Positions 32,539 to 40,121 of a stretch of 64,000 nt of DNA are shown here, piece after piece. A program made the position numbers and the translations under genes. The stretch's first letter is position 1, and every line of letters starts with the position of its first letter. Origin of the DNA: DASQFQ01 sp038238015 (GTDB taxonomy: Bacteria; Actinomycetota; Thermoleophilia; Solirubrobacterales; Solirubrobacteraceae). The notes under the pieces were generated by a model. It was not told where the DNA came from and searched no databases. It worked only from the letters and a program-made list of their open reading frames with translations. Where the stretch lies: contig JBBRYA010000005.1 of assembly GCA_038238015.1 (NCBI GenBank), positions 33,201-97,200 of the forward strand, given 5' to 3'.

Positions 32539-33060
32539 ATGGCACCCGAGCTGATCGAGGATCCCGCCCTGCGGCAGCGCTACCGCTTCACCCGCGAGGG
32601 CGACGCCCTGAACGTCGAGATGTGGGTCGATCCGGGCGGCGGGGTCACCCCGCACGTGCATCCCGCGATGGAGGAGCGCTTCGAGGTGCTCGCCGGGCGG
32701 CCCGAGTTCCTCTCCGGCCGGCGCTGGACCGCCGCGGGCCCGGGCGAGCAAGCCGTCGTCTCGGCCGGCACCCGCCACGCGTTTCGCAACCGCGGCGAGG
32801 AGGTCGCGCACGTGCTCTGCCGGGCGACGCCGGCCTCGACGCTCGAGGCCTTCCTCACGGACGTCGCCGCGCTGTCGCAGGCGGGCGCGATCAACCGCCG
32901 CGGGCTGCCGACCAGCCCGCGGGCCGCGCTGCAGGCGGCCGCGCTGGCCGAGCGCTACCGCGACATGGTCGAGCTCGGCTTCCCGCTGCCGCCGCCGCCG
33001 GTCCAGCGCGTGCTGTTCCCCCCGCTCGCGCGCCTGGCGGCGCGCCGCGGGCTCGCCTAG
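32539..33060 (+). CDS. Cupin-domain protein controlled by TetR
   Basis: ATG 32539 follows AGGAGG. The product is 173 aa. The cupin motif is GGGVTPHVHPAMEERFEVLA then GRPEF, with second motif VVSAGTRHAFRNRGEE. The C-terminal third is helical and Pro-rich (FPLPPPPVQRVLFPPLARL). Its only promoter region is the double TetR operator, so it is probably the regulated target and may respond to or transform the TetR ligand. The stop overlaps the convergent F420-type gene by 4 bases. Confidence 0.85.
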   Translation: MAPELIEDPALRQRYRFTREGDALNVEMWVDPGGGVTPHVHPAMEERFEVLAGRPEFLSGRRWTAAGPGEQAVVSAGTRHAFRNRGEEVAHVLCRATPASTLEAFLTDVAALSQAGAINRRGLPTSPRAALQAAALAERYRDMVELGFPLPPPPVQRVLFPPLARLAARRGLA

Positions 33061-33473
33061 CTGCCGCTGCGCTCCAGCACGACGATCGGGATCTCGCGGT
33101 CGGTCTTCTTCTGGTACTCGTCGTAGTGGGGCCAGATCTGGGTCATCTGCTTCCACAGCTCGGGCTTCTCGTCCGGGCTCGCGGTGCGGGCGCGGGCGTT
33201 GAAGCGGTCGTCCTTGATCTGGACCTGCACCTCGGGCTGATCGGAGAGGTTGAGGTACCACGCGGGCGGGTCGGGGGCCCCGCCCTTGGAGGCGACGATC
33301 ATCGGGTTCTCACCGTCCATCCCGTAGATCAGCGGGGTGGGCCGCTGCTCGCCGGACTTGCGCCCGGTGGTGGTGAGGATGAGGACCGTTGAGCCCTCCC
33401 TCCAATCGTGACCGACCTCGCCGTCGGTCTCGACGTAGCGCTTGACGTGCTCCTGGCCGAAGAGATCTGACAT
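33057..33473 (-). CDS. Deazaflavin (F420)-dependent nitroreductase-like protein (DUF385)
   Basis: The product is 138 aa, standard for the Ddn/split beta-barrel family. VLILTTTGRKSGEQRPTPLI is the family signature for phosphate and F420 contact, followed by VASKGGAPDPPAWYLNL and EVQVQIKDDRFNARA. Members use reduced F420 to reduce quinones, nitroimidazoles or others. This implies that the organism makes F420, as most actinobacteria do. Confidence 0.92.
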   Translation of the reverse strand: MSDLFGQEHVKRYVETDGEVGHDWREGSTVLILTTTGRKSGEQRPTPLIYGMDGENPMIVASKGGAPDPPAWYLNLSDQPEVQVQIKDDRFNARARTASPDEKPELWKQMTQIWPHYDEYQKKTDREIPIVVLERSGS

Positions 33474-33482
33474 GCAGGGCTC

Positions 33483-34067
33483 CTACCCGCAGTCCACGTT
33501 GACGTAGCCCGAGCGGAACGGGGCGGCCTCCCCCGAGCGCTCGTCGTAGGCGTGGCGCCAGACGCAGCCCGTGTCGTTGGTCAGCAGGTGGATCGAGACT
33601 GAGGTCTCCGGGGAGGTGGTCCGCACGCGATGGATGTCCTCGCGCGGCGGCAGCAGGGCGTAGAAGTCGCCGGTGGCCAGCGGCCGGCGCGCCACCGGCT
33701 CGGCGCGGCCGTCGCGCTCGGCGTAGACCTCCTCGTCCTGGGTGCCGCGGTAGAGGCCCACGAGGCCCCAGGCGAGGTGGTCGTGGATCGGCGTCTGCGA
33801 GCCGGGTGGCACGACTAGCGCGAAGAGCGTGAGTGAGCGGTCGCCGGCGCGATAGAGCAGCCACTGGCCGATGCCGCCGCCCATGCCGCTGCCGGCGTCC
33901 GGTGCCTGATAGCGCGGCGGGAGCCAGTCAGGGTCCGCGAGCAGCTCGGCAAAACCCGGGCGGATCGCCTCACACGCGTCCGCCGGCGAGGCCGCCGCCG
34001 CGATCTGCTCGCGCACCGCGCCGATGAACTCCCGCACCCGCGGGGTGTCGAGCAGGAACTCGTCCAT
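33483..34067 (-). CDS. Cysteine dioxygenase-like cupin protein
   Basis: The product is 194 aa. The metal site is TPIHDHLAWGLVGLYRG (two His) with the third His in PREDIHRVRT, a 3-His centre as in thiol dioxygenases. LLTNDTGCVWRHAYDE and the end RSGYVNVDCG are typical of the 3-mercaptopropionate dioxygenase-like/COG5553 group. It oxidises a thiol to a sulphinate using Fe(II) and O2, if the assignment holds. It starts 9 bp upstream of the F420-type gene on the same strand. Confidence 0.8.
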   Translation of the reverse strand: MDEFLLDTPRVREFIGAVREQIAAAASPADACEAIRPGFAELLADPDWLPPRYQAPDAGSGMGGGIGQWLLYRAGDRSLTLFALVVPPGSQTPIHDHLAWGLVGLYRGTQDEEVYAERDGRAEPVARRPLATGDFYALLPPREDIHRVRTTSPETSVSIHLLTNDTGCVWRHAYDERSGEAAPFRSGYVNVDCG

Positions 34068-34104
34068 GCCCGCAAGTCTCCCAAGCGCCTGGCACCCTGC
34101 GTGC

Positions 34105-34494
34105 GTGCCCGCCTACTGGCTCAAGGCCGTCGGCCACGCCCGCGGGCCGCTCGCCGAGGACTGGATCGAGCAGCGCGCAGAGCTGCTGCGGCGCACCGGC
34201 TTCCCGCGGCGGCCGCGGATCGTGCCCGGAGACCGGCTCGTGCTCTACGCGTCGGTATGGCGGCGCGTGTTCGCGATCTGCGAGGTCACGGGCGAGCCCG
34301 AGCCGCGCGAGCATCCACGCTGGCCGTGGACGGTGACGATCGAGACGCTGCTCGTCGTGCCGGTGCTCGAAGCCGCACCGCCGGTCGAGGCGATCGGCGT
34401 CGCCGCGCGCTCGATGAGCCAGCACTCGCACATCCGCATCGACGCCGGGCACTACGCGCGGGCGGTCGAGGCGATCGCGTCGATCGCCGCCTGA
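34105..34494 (+). CDS. Hypothetical protein, possibly PUA/EVE-like
   Basis: GTG 34105 is chosen since VPAYWLKAVGH looks like a true start; the longer frame overlaps the divergent gene. The product is 129 aa. The order YWLKAVG ... IVPGDRLVLYASVWRRVFAI ... EVTGEPEPREHPRWPWTV resembles the layout of EVE/PUA-like domains that bind modified nucleic acid. This is a weak fold-level impression. Its 3' end overlaps the convergent ApbE gene by 43 bp. Confidence 0.55.
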   Translation: MPAYWLKAVGHARGPLAEDWIEQRAELLRRTGFPRRPRIVPGDRLVLYASVWRRVFAICEVTGEPEPREHPRWPWTVTIETLLVVPVLEAAPPVEAIGVAARSMSQHSHIRIDAGHYARAVEAIASIAA

Positions 34495-35192
34495 AAGCCC
34501 GGCGTGAAGAGCACCTCGTCGTCCTCGAGGATCGTCATCGCCTCGTATCCGCGCAGGCGCGCCGTCCACTCCGGCCCGGCGGCGCCCATCGCGAAGGCCG
34601 CGGTCGCGTACGCGTCGGCGCTTGCGAGGTCCGGGCCGGTGACCGTCACGCTGCGGACGCCCTCTGGCGGGCGGCCGGTGTGCGGGTCGGCGATGTGCTC
34701 GCCCCGCTCGTAGGTGGCCGAGGTGGCGACGGCGGCGTCCGACAGCGTGAGCACGGCGGCCAGCGCGTCGCGCCGGTGCGGATGGCGCACTCCGATACGC
34801 CAGCCCCCGCCGCGCACCAGCACGTCGCCGCCCGCGTTGATGCAGAAGCGCCGTGCGCCGGCCCGCTCGAGCAGCGCGGCGGCGCGGTCAACGGCCCAGC
34901 CCATCACGAGGCCTGACGGGTCGAGCTGCCCGCGTGCGCGCGCGTCGAAGAACCCTCCGGTGTCCTCGCGCAGGCGCTCGCAGCGCGCGAGCACGCCGCA
35001 GACCAGCGGGCCCGCGTCGCGCGGCGCGATCTCGCCGCGGTCCAGGCGGCTGATCGTGCTGGCCGGGCGGTAGGGGCTGAAGGTCCGGTCGACCCGCCGC
35101 AGCCAGGCGAAGGCACGGTCGAGCGCCACGTCGTCGGCCATGTCGATCGACACGGGCATGCCCATCACGTGCTCGATGCGGCGCTCAGCCAC
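34452..35192 (-). CDS. apbE: FAD:protein FMN transferase (ApbE)
   Basis: GTG 35192 overlaps the FMN-binding gene by 8 bases. The product is 246 aa, shorter than the usual 300 or more, and lacks a lipoprotein signal. ApbE features are HVMGMPVSIDM, DPSGLVMGWAVDRAAALLE, FCINAGGDVLVRGG, IADPHTG and the metal-binding SADAYATAAFAMG. The enzyme attaches FMN from FAD to a threonine in a target protein. The obvious target is the product of the preceding gene, which carries the SGAT motif. Confidence 0.92.
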   Translation of the reverse strand: MAERRIEHVMGMPVSIDMADDVALDRAFAWLRRVDRTFSPYRPASTISRLDRGEIAPRDAGPLVCGVLARCERLREDTGGFFDARARGQLDPSGLVMGWAVDRAAALLERAGARRFCINAGGDVLVRGGGWRIGVRHPHRRDALAAVLTLSDAAVATSATYERGEHIADPHTGRPPEGVRSVTVTGPDLASADAYATAAFAMGAAGPEWTARLRGYEAMTILEDDEVLFTPGFQAAIDAIASTARA

Positions 35193-35604
35193 GAGCGGCC
35201 TCGATTGCCACCTGCAGCGACTGCTTCCAGCTCTCGCTGGTCTCGGTCGCGCCAGAGACGCTGTGGATCTTCGCGCTGCCCGCGCGCAGCGCCTCGCGGC
35301 GCAGGATCGGCTCGGCACGCGCGTTGAGGTCGCGCGTGTGCTGGTCGTAGCTGCTGAGCGAGATGGTGTCGACGTGGGTGAGCCGTCCCCGGGCCAGCGT
35401 CGCGCGGACCTGGATGATCGAGAACGGGGTGTGGATCTGCGTGCCGAGGCCCATGGTGGTGCCGGGCGGCAGCGATGGGCGCGGCGCGGGCTTGGCGTGG
35501 CGCGCCGGTCTGTCCCTGGGCTTCGGCGGCGGGTGCGTGTCGTAGCTCGCGAGCGCAACGACGACGACGGCGGTGACCACGAGGGCGGTGAGCGCGCGGA
35601 GCAT
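35185..35604 (-). CDS. FMN-binding domain protein, exported
   Basis: The product is 139 aa. An N-terminal membrane anchor or signal (LRALTALVVTAVVVVALA) is followed by a Pro/Arg/Lys-rich linker and an FMN-binding domain. The flavinylation site is SVSGATETSESWKQSL, with the acceptor Thr in SGAT. ATG 35604 overlaps the reductase stop as ATGA. It probably carries covalent FMN on the outside of the membrane and exchanges electrons with the reductase upstream. Confidence 0.9.
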   Translation of the reverse strand: MLRALTALVVTAVVVVALASYDTHPPPKPRDRPARHAKPAPRPSLPPGTTMGLGTQIHTPFSIIQVRATLARGRLTHVDTISLSSYDQHTRDLNARAEPILRREALRAGSAKIHSVSGATETSESWKQSLQVAIEAARG

Positions 35605-36953
35605 CAGTGGGCGAAGCGCTCGGTGATGATCTGGCGCCGGGGGACGCCGGCGCGGCGGAGGTTCGCGCCCGTCGCCTCGGTCATGGCCGGCGGCCCGCAG
35701 ACGTAGACGTCGCGCGCGGCGATGTCGGGCACCAGCTCGCGCAGGTGCTCGGGGGAGAGCAGCGAGGAGGCGGCTGGGTCGCGGTGGTCGCCGAGCACGT
35801 AGTGCAGGTCGGCGCTGCGGCGCCGCGCCAGCTCGTCGAGCTCCTCGCGCAGGATCAGGTCGCCGGCGTGCGCGGCGCGGTAGACGACCGCGATGTCGCC
35901 GGCCTCGCCGGGCATGTCCTCCAGCAGCGCGCGGATTGGCGTGATGCCGACGCCGCCGGCGATCAGCGCGACGCGCGGGTTGCGCCGCGCGGCGCTCGTG
36001 AACACGCCGAACGGCCCTTCGAAGGCCACGCGCGTGCCGGGCCGGATCGACCCGAGCCCTGCGCTGTACTCACCGAGGCCCTTGACCGTGATGCGCAGCC
36101 GCCGCCCGTCGGGCGCGGCCGACAGCGAGAACGGGTGCGCCTCCCACCAGTGGTCGCGGGTGAGGAAGCGCCAGGTGAAGAACTGCCCCGTGCGCGCCTT
36201 CAGCCGCTCGAGGTGCACGCCTCCGATCTCCAGCGAGCTCACGCCGGGGCCCTCGGCGATCACGCGCACGACGCGCAGCCGGTAGTAGGCGTTGCGCACC
36301 GCGGGGAGCCCGAGGCGGAACAGCACCAGCGCGCCGAGCGTCGCGACGTAGAGCCCGGTCCAGTACGCCTGCGCGGTGGGCGCGCCCACGAAGTCGCGCC
36401 CAGTGGCGATCTGGTGGCTGAAGGCGAGCGCGATGCCGAGGTACGCATAGAGGTGCACGAAGTACCAGGTCTCGTAGCGCAGGCGTCGCCGTACGATCAC
36501 CAGCGAGGTGACCACGACCGCGATCAGCGCGAGAAGCCCCGCCACGGCGGTGATCACGCCTGGATAGCGGCGCAGCAGCCGGCCCGCCTCCGTCCACGGC
36601 GAGACGCGGTCGGCGAGCGTGAAGCCCACGGCGATCAGGCCGGCGTGGACGAGCAGCAGCGACAGGCACGCCTTGCCGTTGCGGCGGTGCCAGACGGTGA
36701 GGCGGTCGAAGCCGACGACGCGGTCGAGCGCCGGGATGCGCGCGAGCAGCAGCAGCTGGACGAGCGCGAGGTAGGCGCCGAGCAGGCCCGAGAGGCGCCC
36801 GGCGCTGGTGAGCGTGCTCGCCACGTTGCGCGCGTCACCGATCCCCCCGCCGCGCACCCACAGCCCCGCGACCACCAGGGCGTTGACGGCGCCGAGCGCG
36901 CCGAGCGCCCACGCGGCGGTGAGCCACCGTGAGCGATGGGCTGCGCGCGCCAT
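35604..36953 (-). CDS. Ferric reductase-like transmembrane protein with FAD/NAD domains
   Basis: ATG 36953 is chosen; the longer frame lacks plausible sequence. The product is 449 aa. About six membrane helices (residues 10-210) include haem-ligand His residues in LTVWHRRNGKACLSLLLVHA and WYFVHLYAYLGIALAFSHQI. The FAD domain has HPFSLSAAPDGRRLRITVKG and the NAD(P) domain GGVGITPIRALLED and YVCGPPAM. This is the NOX/FRE fold: electrons pass from NAD(P)H through FAD and two haems across the membrane. It heads the operon with the FMN-binding protein and ApbE. Confidence 0.92.
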   Translation of the reverse strand: MARAAHRSRWLTAAWALGALGAVNALVVAGLWVRGGGIGDARNVASTLTSAGRLSGLLGAYLALVQLLLLARIPALDRVVGFDRLTVWHRRNGKACLSLLLVHAGLIAVGFTLADRVSPWTEAGRLLRRYPGVITAVAGLLALIAVVVTSLVIVRRRLRYETWYFVHLYAYLGIALAFSHQIATGRDFVGAPTAQAYWTGLYVATLGALVLFRLGLPAVRNAYYRLRVVRVIAEGPGVSSLEIGGVHLERLKARTGQFFTWRFLTRDHWWEAHPFSLSAAPDGRRLRITVKGLGEYSAGLGSIRPGTRVAFEGPFGVFTSAARRNPRVALIAGGVGITPIRALLEDMPGEAGDIAVVYRAAHAGDLILREELDELARRRSADLHYVLGDHRDPAASSLLSPEHLRELVPDIAARDVYVCGPPAMTEATGANLRRAGVPRRQIITERFAH

Positions 36954-36977
36954 CCCTGCAGAGTGCCTTAAAGAGGT

Positions 36978-37007
36978 GAGGCCGCCGCGGGGGGACGCGG
37001 CGGCCTC
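36978..37007. other. 12-bp perfect hairpin in the leader of the ferric reductase operon
   Basis: GAGGCCGCCGCG (36978-36989) pairs with CGCGGCGGCCTC (36996-37007) around a 6-base loop. It lies 24 bp upstream of the reductase ATG on the minus strand and has no T-run. It could be a leader structure or a residual terminator. Confidence 0.5.
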
Positions 37008-37026
37008 GAGGGCTGTAGGCCCGAGG

Positions 37027-37218
37027 TCAGCGGGGAGGAGGGAGTGAGCAGACCTGGGGGCCGAAGCTGGGTTCTTGCTTTGGGTAGGTGGATATTCCAC
37101 CCTGCCTACGGACCTCGCCGTGCGGGGGACCAGTCAATCGAAGGTTGGGCGAGCCGTACCCCAGCGCCCGCGCTGCGCCGGGGTCGGCGGTGGCTGTGAG
37201 CACGTGGTCGATCCGCAT
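37027..37218 (-). pseudogene. Possible N-terminal remnant of a VOC-type gene
   Basis: The minus frame from ATG 37218 begins MRIDHVLTATADPGAARAL, close to the usual opening of glyoxalase-like proteins (MRIDHVxYATxDLxAA). It then loses similarity and ends after 63 codons. A 15-bp dyad (GGTGGA-TAT-TCCACC, 37087-37101) lies within it. The rest of 36954-37239 holds the promoters of the divergent reductase and RNase H genes but no further gene. Confidence 0.3.
37087..37101. promoter_or_regulatory. GGTGGA-TAT-TCCACC dyad
   Basis: A perfect 6-bp inverted repeat with a 3-base centre lies between the divergent ferric reductase and RNase H genes. It is more AT-rich than its surroundings, which fits an operator or promoter-proximal site. 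The protein that would bind is unknown. Confidence 0.35.
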
Positions 37219-37239
37219 CCCCGCATAGCATCGCGTCCC

Positions 37240-37737
37240 GTGGCTCCCCGTGCCGAGATCCCCGTGCAGGCCCGCGACGGCGAGGCGCTCGTGTGGACCG
37301 ACGGCGCCTGCCGCCGCAACCCGGGCCCGGGCGGCTGGGCGGCGATCGTCGTCCCGCCGGGCGGGGCTGAGCCGGTCGAGCTATCCGGCGGCCATCCCGA
37401 CACCACCAACAACCGGATGGAGTACACGGCGGCGCTCGAGGGCCTGCGCTCGCTGCCGGCCGGCAGCCGCGCGTGCGTGGTCACCGACTCGCGGCTGATG
37501 CTGGAGTCGATGACCAAGTGGATCGCGGGCTGGAAGCGCAAGGGCTGGAAGACGGCGGGCGGGCAGCCGGTGAAGAACCAGGACCTCGTGAGGGCGCTCG
37601 ACGCCGAGCTCGCGCGCCACGCGCACGTGCGCTGGCACTGGGTGCGCGGCCACGAGACCGGCGCGGCGCACTCGCACAAGCGGCTCAACGACCGAGCCGA
37701 CCGCCTCGCGGTCGCCGCCTCGCACGCCGCCGCCTAA
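37240..37737 (+). CDS. rnhA: Ribonuclease HI
   Basis: GTG 37240 is the chosen start. The product is 165 aa. The catalytic acids are in LVWTDGACRRNPGPGGWAAI (Asp), TTNNRMEYTAALEGL (Glu), CVVTDSRLMLESMTKWI (Asp) and LNDRADRLA (Asp), with His in VRGHETG. It degrades RNA in RNA-DNA hybrids. The basic handle KRKGWKTAGGQPVKN is present. Confidence 0.95.
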   Translation: MAPRAEIPVQARDGEALVWTDGACRRNPGPGGWAAIVVPPGGAEPVELSGGHPDTTNNRMEYTAALEGLRSLPAGSRACVVTDSRLMLESMTKWIAGWKRKGWKTAGGQPVKNQDLVRALDAELARHAHVRWHWVRGHETGAAHSHKRLNDRADRLAVAASHAAA

Positions 37738-37747
37738 CCTCAAGGGG

Positions 37748-38407
37748 ATGGCTCCCCTGACCGTCGACATCTGGTCCGATGTCGTGTGCCCCTGGTGCTA
37801 CATCGGCAAGCGCCGCTTCGAGGCGGCGCTCGAGCGCTTCGAGCACCGCGACGAGGTGCGGGTGACGTGGCACTCCTTCGAGCTCGACCCGCACGCGCCA
37901 CCTGCCACCGACCGGCCGGCCGCCGAGCGCCTGGCCGAGAAGTACGGCATGAGCCTGGAGCAGGCGCGGGCGATGCACGCGCAGATCACGGCGCTCGCCG
38001 CCGAGGAGGGGCTCGAGTACCACCTCGAGCGCTCGCGCGGCGGCAACACGTTCGACGCGCACCGGCTGATCCAGCTCGCGGCCGAGCGCGGCGTGCAGGA
38101 CGCCGTGAAGGAGGCCCTGATGCGCGCGTACTTCACCGACGGCGAGCCGATCGCCGACCGTGAGGCGCTCGTGCGCGTGGCGCAGGCCGCCGGGCTCGAC
38201 GGCGAGGAGGCGCGCGCGGTGCTCGCGGGCGACGACTACGCGGAGGCGGTGCGCGAGGACGAGCGCGTCGCGTCGCAGATCGGGATCCAGGGCGTGCCGT
38301 TCTTCGTGCTCGACCGCCGTTACGGCGTCTCGGGCGCCCAGCCCGCCGAGGTGCTGGCGCAGGCGCTCGAGAAGGCCTGGGCCGAGCGAGGGCTCGCCGC
38401 AGCCTGA
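37748..38407 (+). CDS. DsbA-family thiol oxidoreductase (FrnE-like)
   Basis: The product is 219 aa. The redox motif is SDVVCPWCYIGKRRFEAAL (CPWC), with the helical insertion and the cis-Pro loop QGVPFFVLDRRYGVSGAQ. There is no signal peptide, so it is a cytosolic FrnE-type protein rather than an exported DsbA. It starts 10 bp after rnhA. Confidence 0.93.
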   Translation: MAPLTVDIWSDVVCPWCYIGKRRFEAALERFEHRDEVRVTWHSFELDPHAPPATDRPAAERLAEKYGMSLEQARAMHAQITALAAEEGLEYHLERSRGGNTFDAHRLIQLAAERGVQDAVKEALMRAYFTDGEPIADREALVRVAQAAGLDGEEARAVLAGDDYAEAVREDERVASQIGIQGVPFFVLDRRYGVSGAQPAEVLAQALEKAWAERGLAAA

Positions 38408-38436
38408 GGCTGGGCTGAGCGGGTACCGCCCCGTCC

Positions 38437-39486
38437 ATGGACTATCGCCAACTCGGAAGCTCGGGCCTGCGGGTCTCGACCCTCACGCTCGGAACCATGA
38501 CCTTCGGCGGCCGCGACAACTTCGCCAACGTCGGCTCGACTGACGTCGCGGGCGCGCGGCGCCAGATCGACATGTGCCTCGATGCCGGTGTGAACCTGAT
38601 CGACACCGCCGACGTCTACTCGCGCGGGCTCTCGGAGGAGATCGTCGGCGAGGCGCTCAAGCACCCGCGCGGGGACGTCCTGATCGCGACCAAGGCGCGC
38701 ATGCCGATGGGCGACGGCCCCAACGACGCCGGGCTCTCGCGCCACCACCTGATCGCGTCCTGCGAGGCCAGCCTGCGGCGGCTGAACACCGACTACATCG
38801 ACCTCTACCAGGTGCACGAGTGGGACGGCCAGACGCCGCTGGAGGAGACGCTGCACGCGCTGGACCAGCTCGTCGCCTCGGGCAAGGTGCGCTACATCGG
38901 CTGCTCCAACTACGCCGCCTGGCAGCTGATGAAGGGCCTCGGCGTCTCCGAGCGCCACCACCTCCAGCGCTTCGTCTCCCAGCAGGTCTACTACTCGCTG
39001 CAGGCGCGCGACGTCGAGTACGAGATCGTGCCCGCATGCCTCGACCAGGGCGTCGGGATCTTGGTCTGGAGCCCGCTGGCCGGCGGGCTGCTCTCGGGCA
39101 AGTATCGCCGCGGGGAGGACGGCCCCGAGGGCTCGCGCCACCTGACCGACTGGAACGAGCCGCCGGTGCGCGACGAGGACGGGCTCTACGCCATCGTCGA
39201 CGCGCTGGTGGAGATCGCCGAGGGCCATTCGGCCTCGCCCGCGCAGGTCGCGCTGGCGTGGCTGCTCGGGCGTCCCGCGGTCGCGTCGATGGTGATCGGC
39301 GCCCGCACCGACGAGCAGCTCGCCGACAACCTCGGCGCCGCCGACCTGCAGCTCGGCGAGGACGAGCGCTCGCGGCTGGACGAGCTCAGCGCGCCGCCGC
39401 TGCTGTATCCCTTCTGGCACCAGGCCAAGACCGCGAGCGACCGGCTGAGCCCGGCTGACCAGTCACTGCTGGGACCGCACCTCTAG
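38437..39486 (+). CDS. Aldo/keto reductase (first of two paralogues)
   Basis: The product is 349 aa. AKR catalytic features are NLIDTADVYSRGLSEEIVGE (Asp, Tyr), ATKAR (Lys) and YIDLYQVHEWD (His), with IGCSNYAAWQL and PLAGGLLSGKYRRG for NADPH binding. It is of the KefB/YajO-like type. The gene at 41828 is a clear paralogue (shared TADVYSRGxSEEIV); the two are separated by a NUDIX and a c-di-GMP gene. Confidence 0.92.
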   Translation: MDYRQLGSSGLRVSTLTLGTMTFGGRDNFANVGSTDVAGARRQIDMCLDAGVNLIDTADVYSRGLSEEIVGEALKHPRGDVLIATKARMPMGDGPNDAGLSRHHLIASCEASLRRLNTDYIDLYQVHEWDGQTPLEETLHALDQLVASGKVRYIGCSNYAAWQLMKGLGVSERHHLQRFVSQQVYYSLQARDVEYEIVPACLDQGVGILVWSPLAGGLLSGKYRRGEDGPEGSRHLTDWNEPPVRDEDGLYAIVDALVEIAEGHSASPAQVALAWLLGRPAVASMVIGARTDEQLADNLGAADLQLGEDERSRLDELSAPPLLYPFWHQAKTASDRLSPADQSLLGPHL

Positions 39487-39520
39487 TCCCTGACCACAGC
39501 ACCCATGAGAGGAGTCCCCG

Positions 39521-39652
39521 ATGGAGCACGACGAGCACAACCCCGGCGAGCCCGAGTTCGGCGAGCACGACGACGACGCCCCCCACAACCCCGGCGAGCC
39601 GCAGTTCGACGACGCGGAGGCCGAGGAGGAAGAGGAGGACGCTGAGGAGTAG
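39521..39652 (+). CDS. 43-aa acidic protein with an internal repeat
   Basis: ATG 39521 has GAGAGGAG upstream with good spacing. The peptide contains HNPGEPEFGEHDDDAP and then HNPGEPQFDDAEAE, an imperfect tandem repeat with core HNPGEPxF, followed by a run of Glu and Asp. It has almost no hydrophobic residues and is probably disordered. The stop overlaps the GTG of the NUDIX gene as TAGTG, so the two are coupled. I do not know the family. Confidence 0.6.
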   Translation: MEHDEHNPGEPEFGEHDDDAPHNPGEPQFDDAEAEEEEEDAEE

Positions 39653-40119
39653 TGCCGCGCCGCAGCGCCGGCATCCTGCTCTATCGCAGCACCGGCGGCG
39701 TGCCGGAGGTGCTGCTCGTCCACCCCGGCGGCCCCTTCTGGGCCAAGCGCGACGCGGGCGCCTGGTCGATCCCGAAGGGCGAGCACGACGACGAGGAGGA
39801 TCCGCGAGCGTGCTCGCTGCGCGAGTTCGAGGAGGAGCTCGGGTCACCGCCGCCCGAGGGTGAGCTCGTCGCGCTCGGCGAGGTGACGCAGCGCAACCGC
39901 AAGGTCGTCGCCGCGTGGGCGCTAGAGGGCGATCTCGACCCGGAGGCGATCCGCAGCAACACCTTCGAGTTGCAGTGGCCGCCGCGCTCGGGCCGGATGC
40001 AGGAGTTCCCCGAGGTCGATCGCGCGGCCTGGTTCACGGCTGAGCTGGCGCGCGAGAAGCTGATCCCCGCGCAGGCCGAGCTGGTCGAGCGGCTGCTCGA
40101 GCGCCTGGGCGCCGGCTGA
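39652..40119 (+). CDS. NUDIX hydrolase
   Basis: GTG 39652 overlaps the previous stop by one base. The product is 155 aa. The Nudix box is GEHDDEEDPRACSLREFEEE followed by LG, matching GX5EX7REUXEEXGU. The start PRRSAGILLYRSTGGVPEVL and WSIPKGE are typical of the diadenosine tetraphosphatase or predicted NTP-hydrolase subgroup. The substrate is unknown. Confidence 0.9.
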   Translation: MPRRSAGILLYRSTGGVPEVLLVHPGGPFWAKRDAGAWSIPKGEHDDEEDPRACSLREFEEELGSPPPEGELVALGEVTQRNRKVVAAWALEGDLDPEAIRSNTFELQWPPRSGRMQEFPEVDRAAWFTAELAREKLIPAQAELVERLLERLGAG

Positions 40120-40121
40120 GC

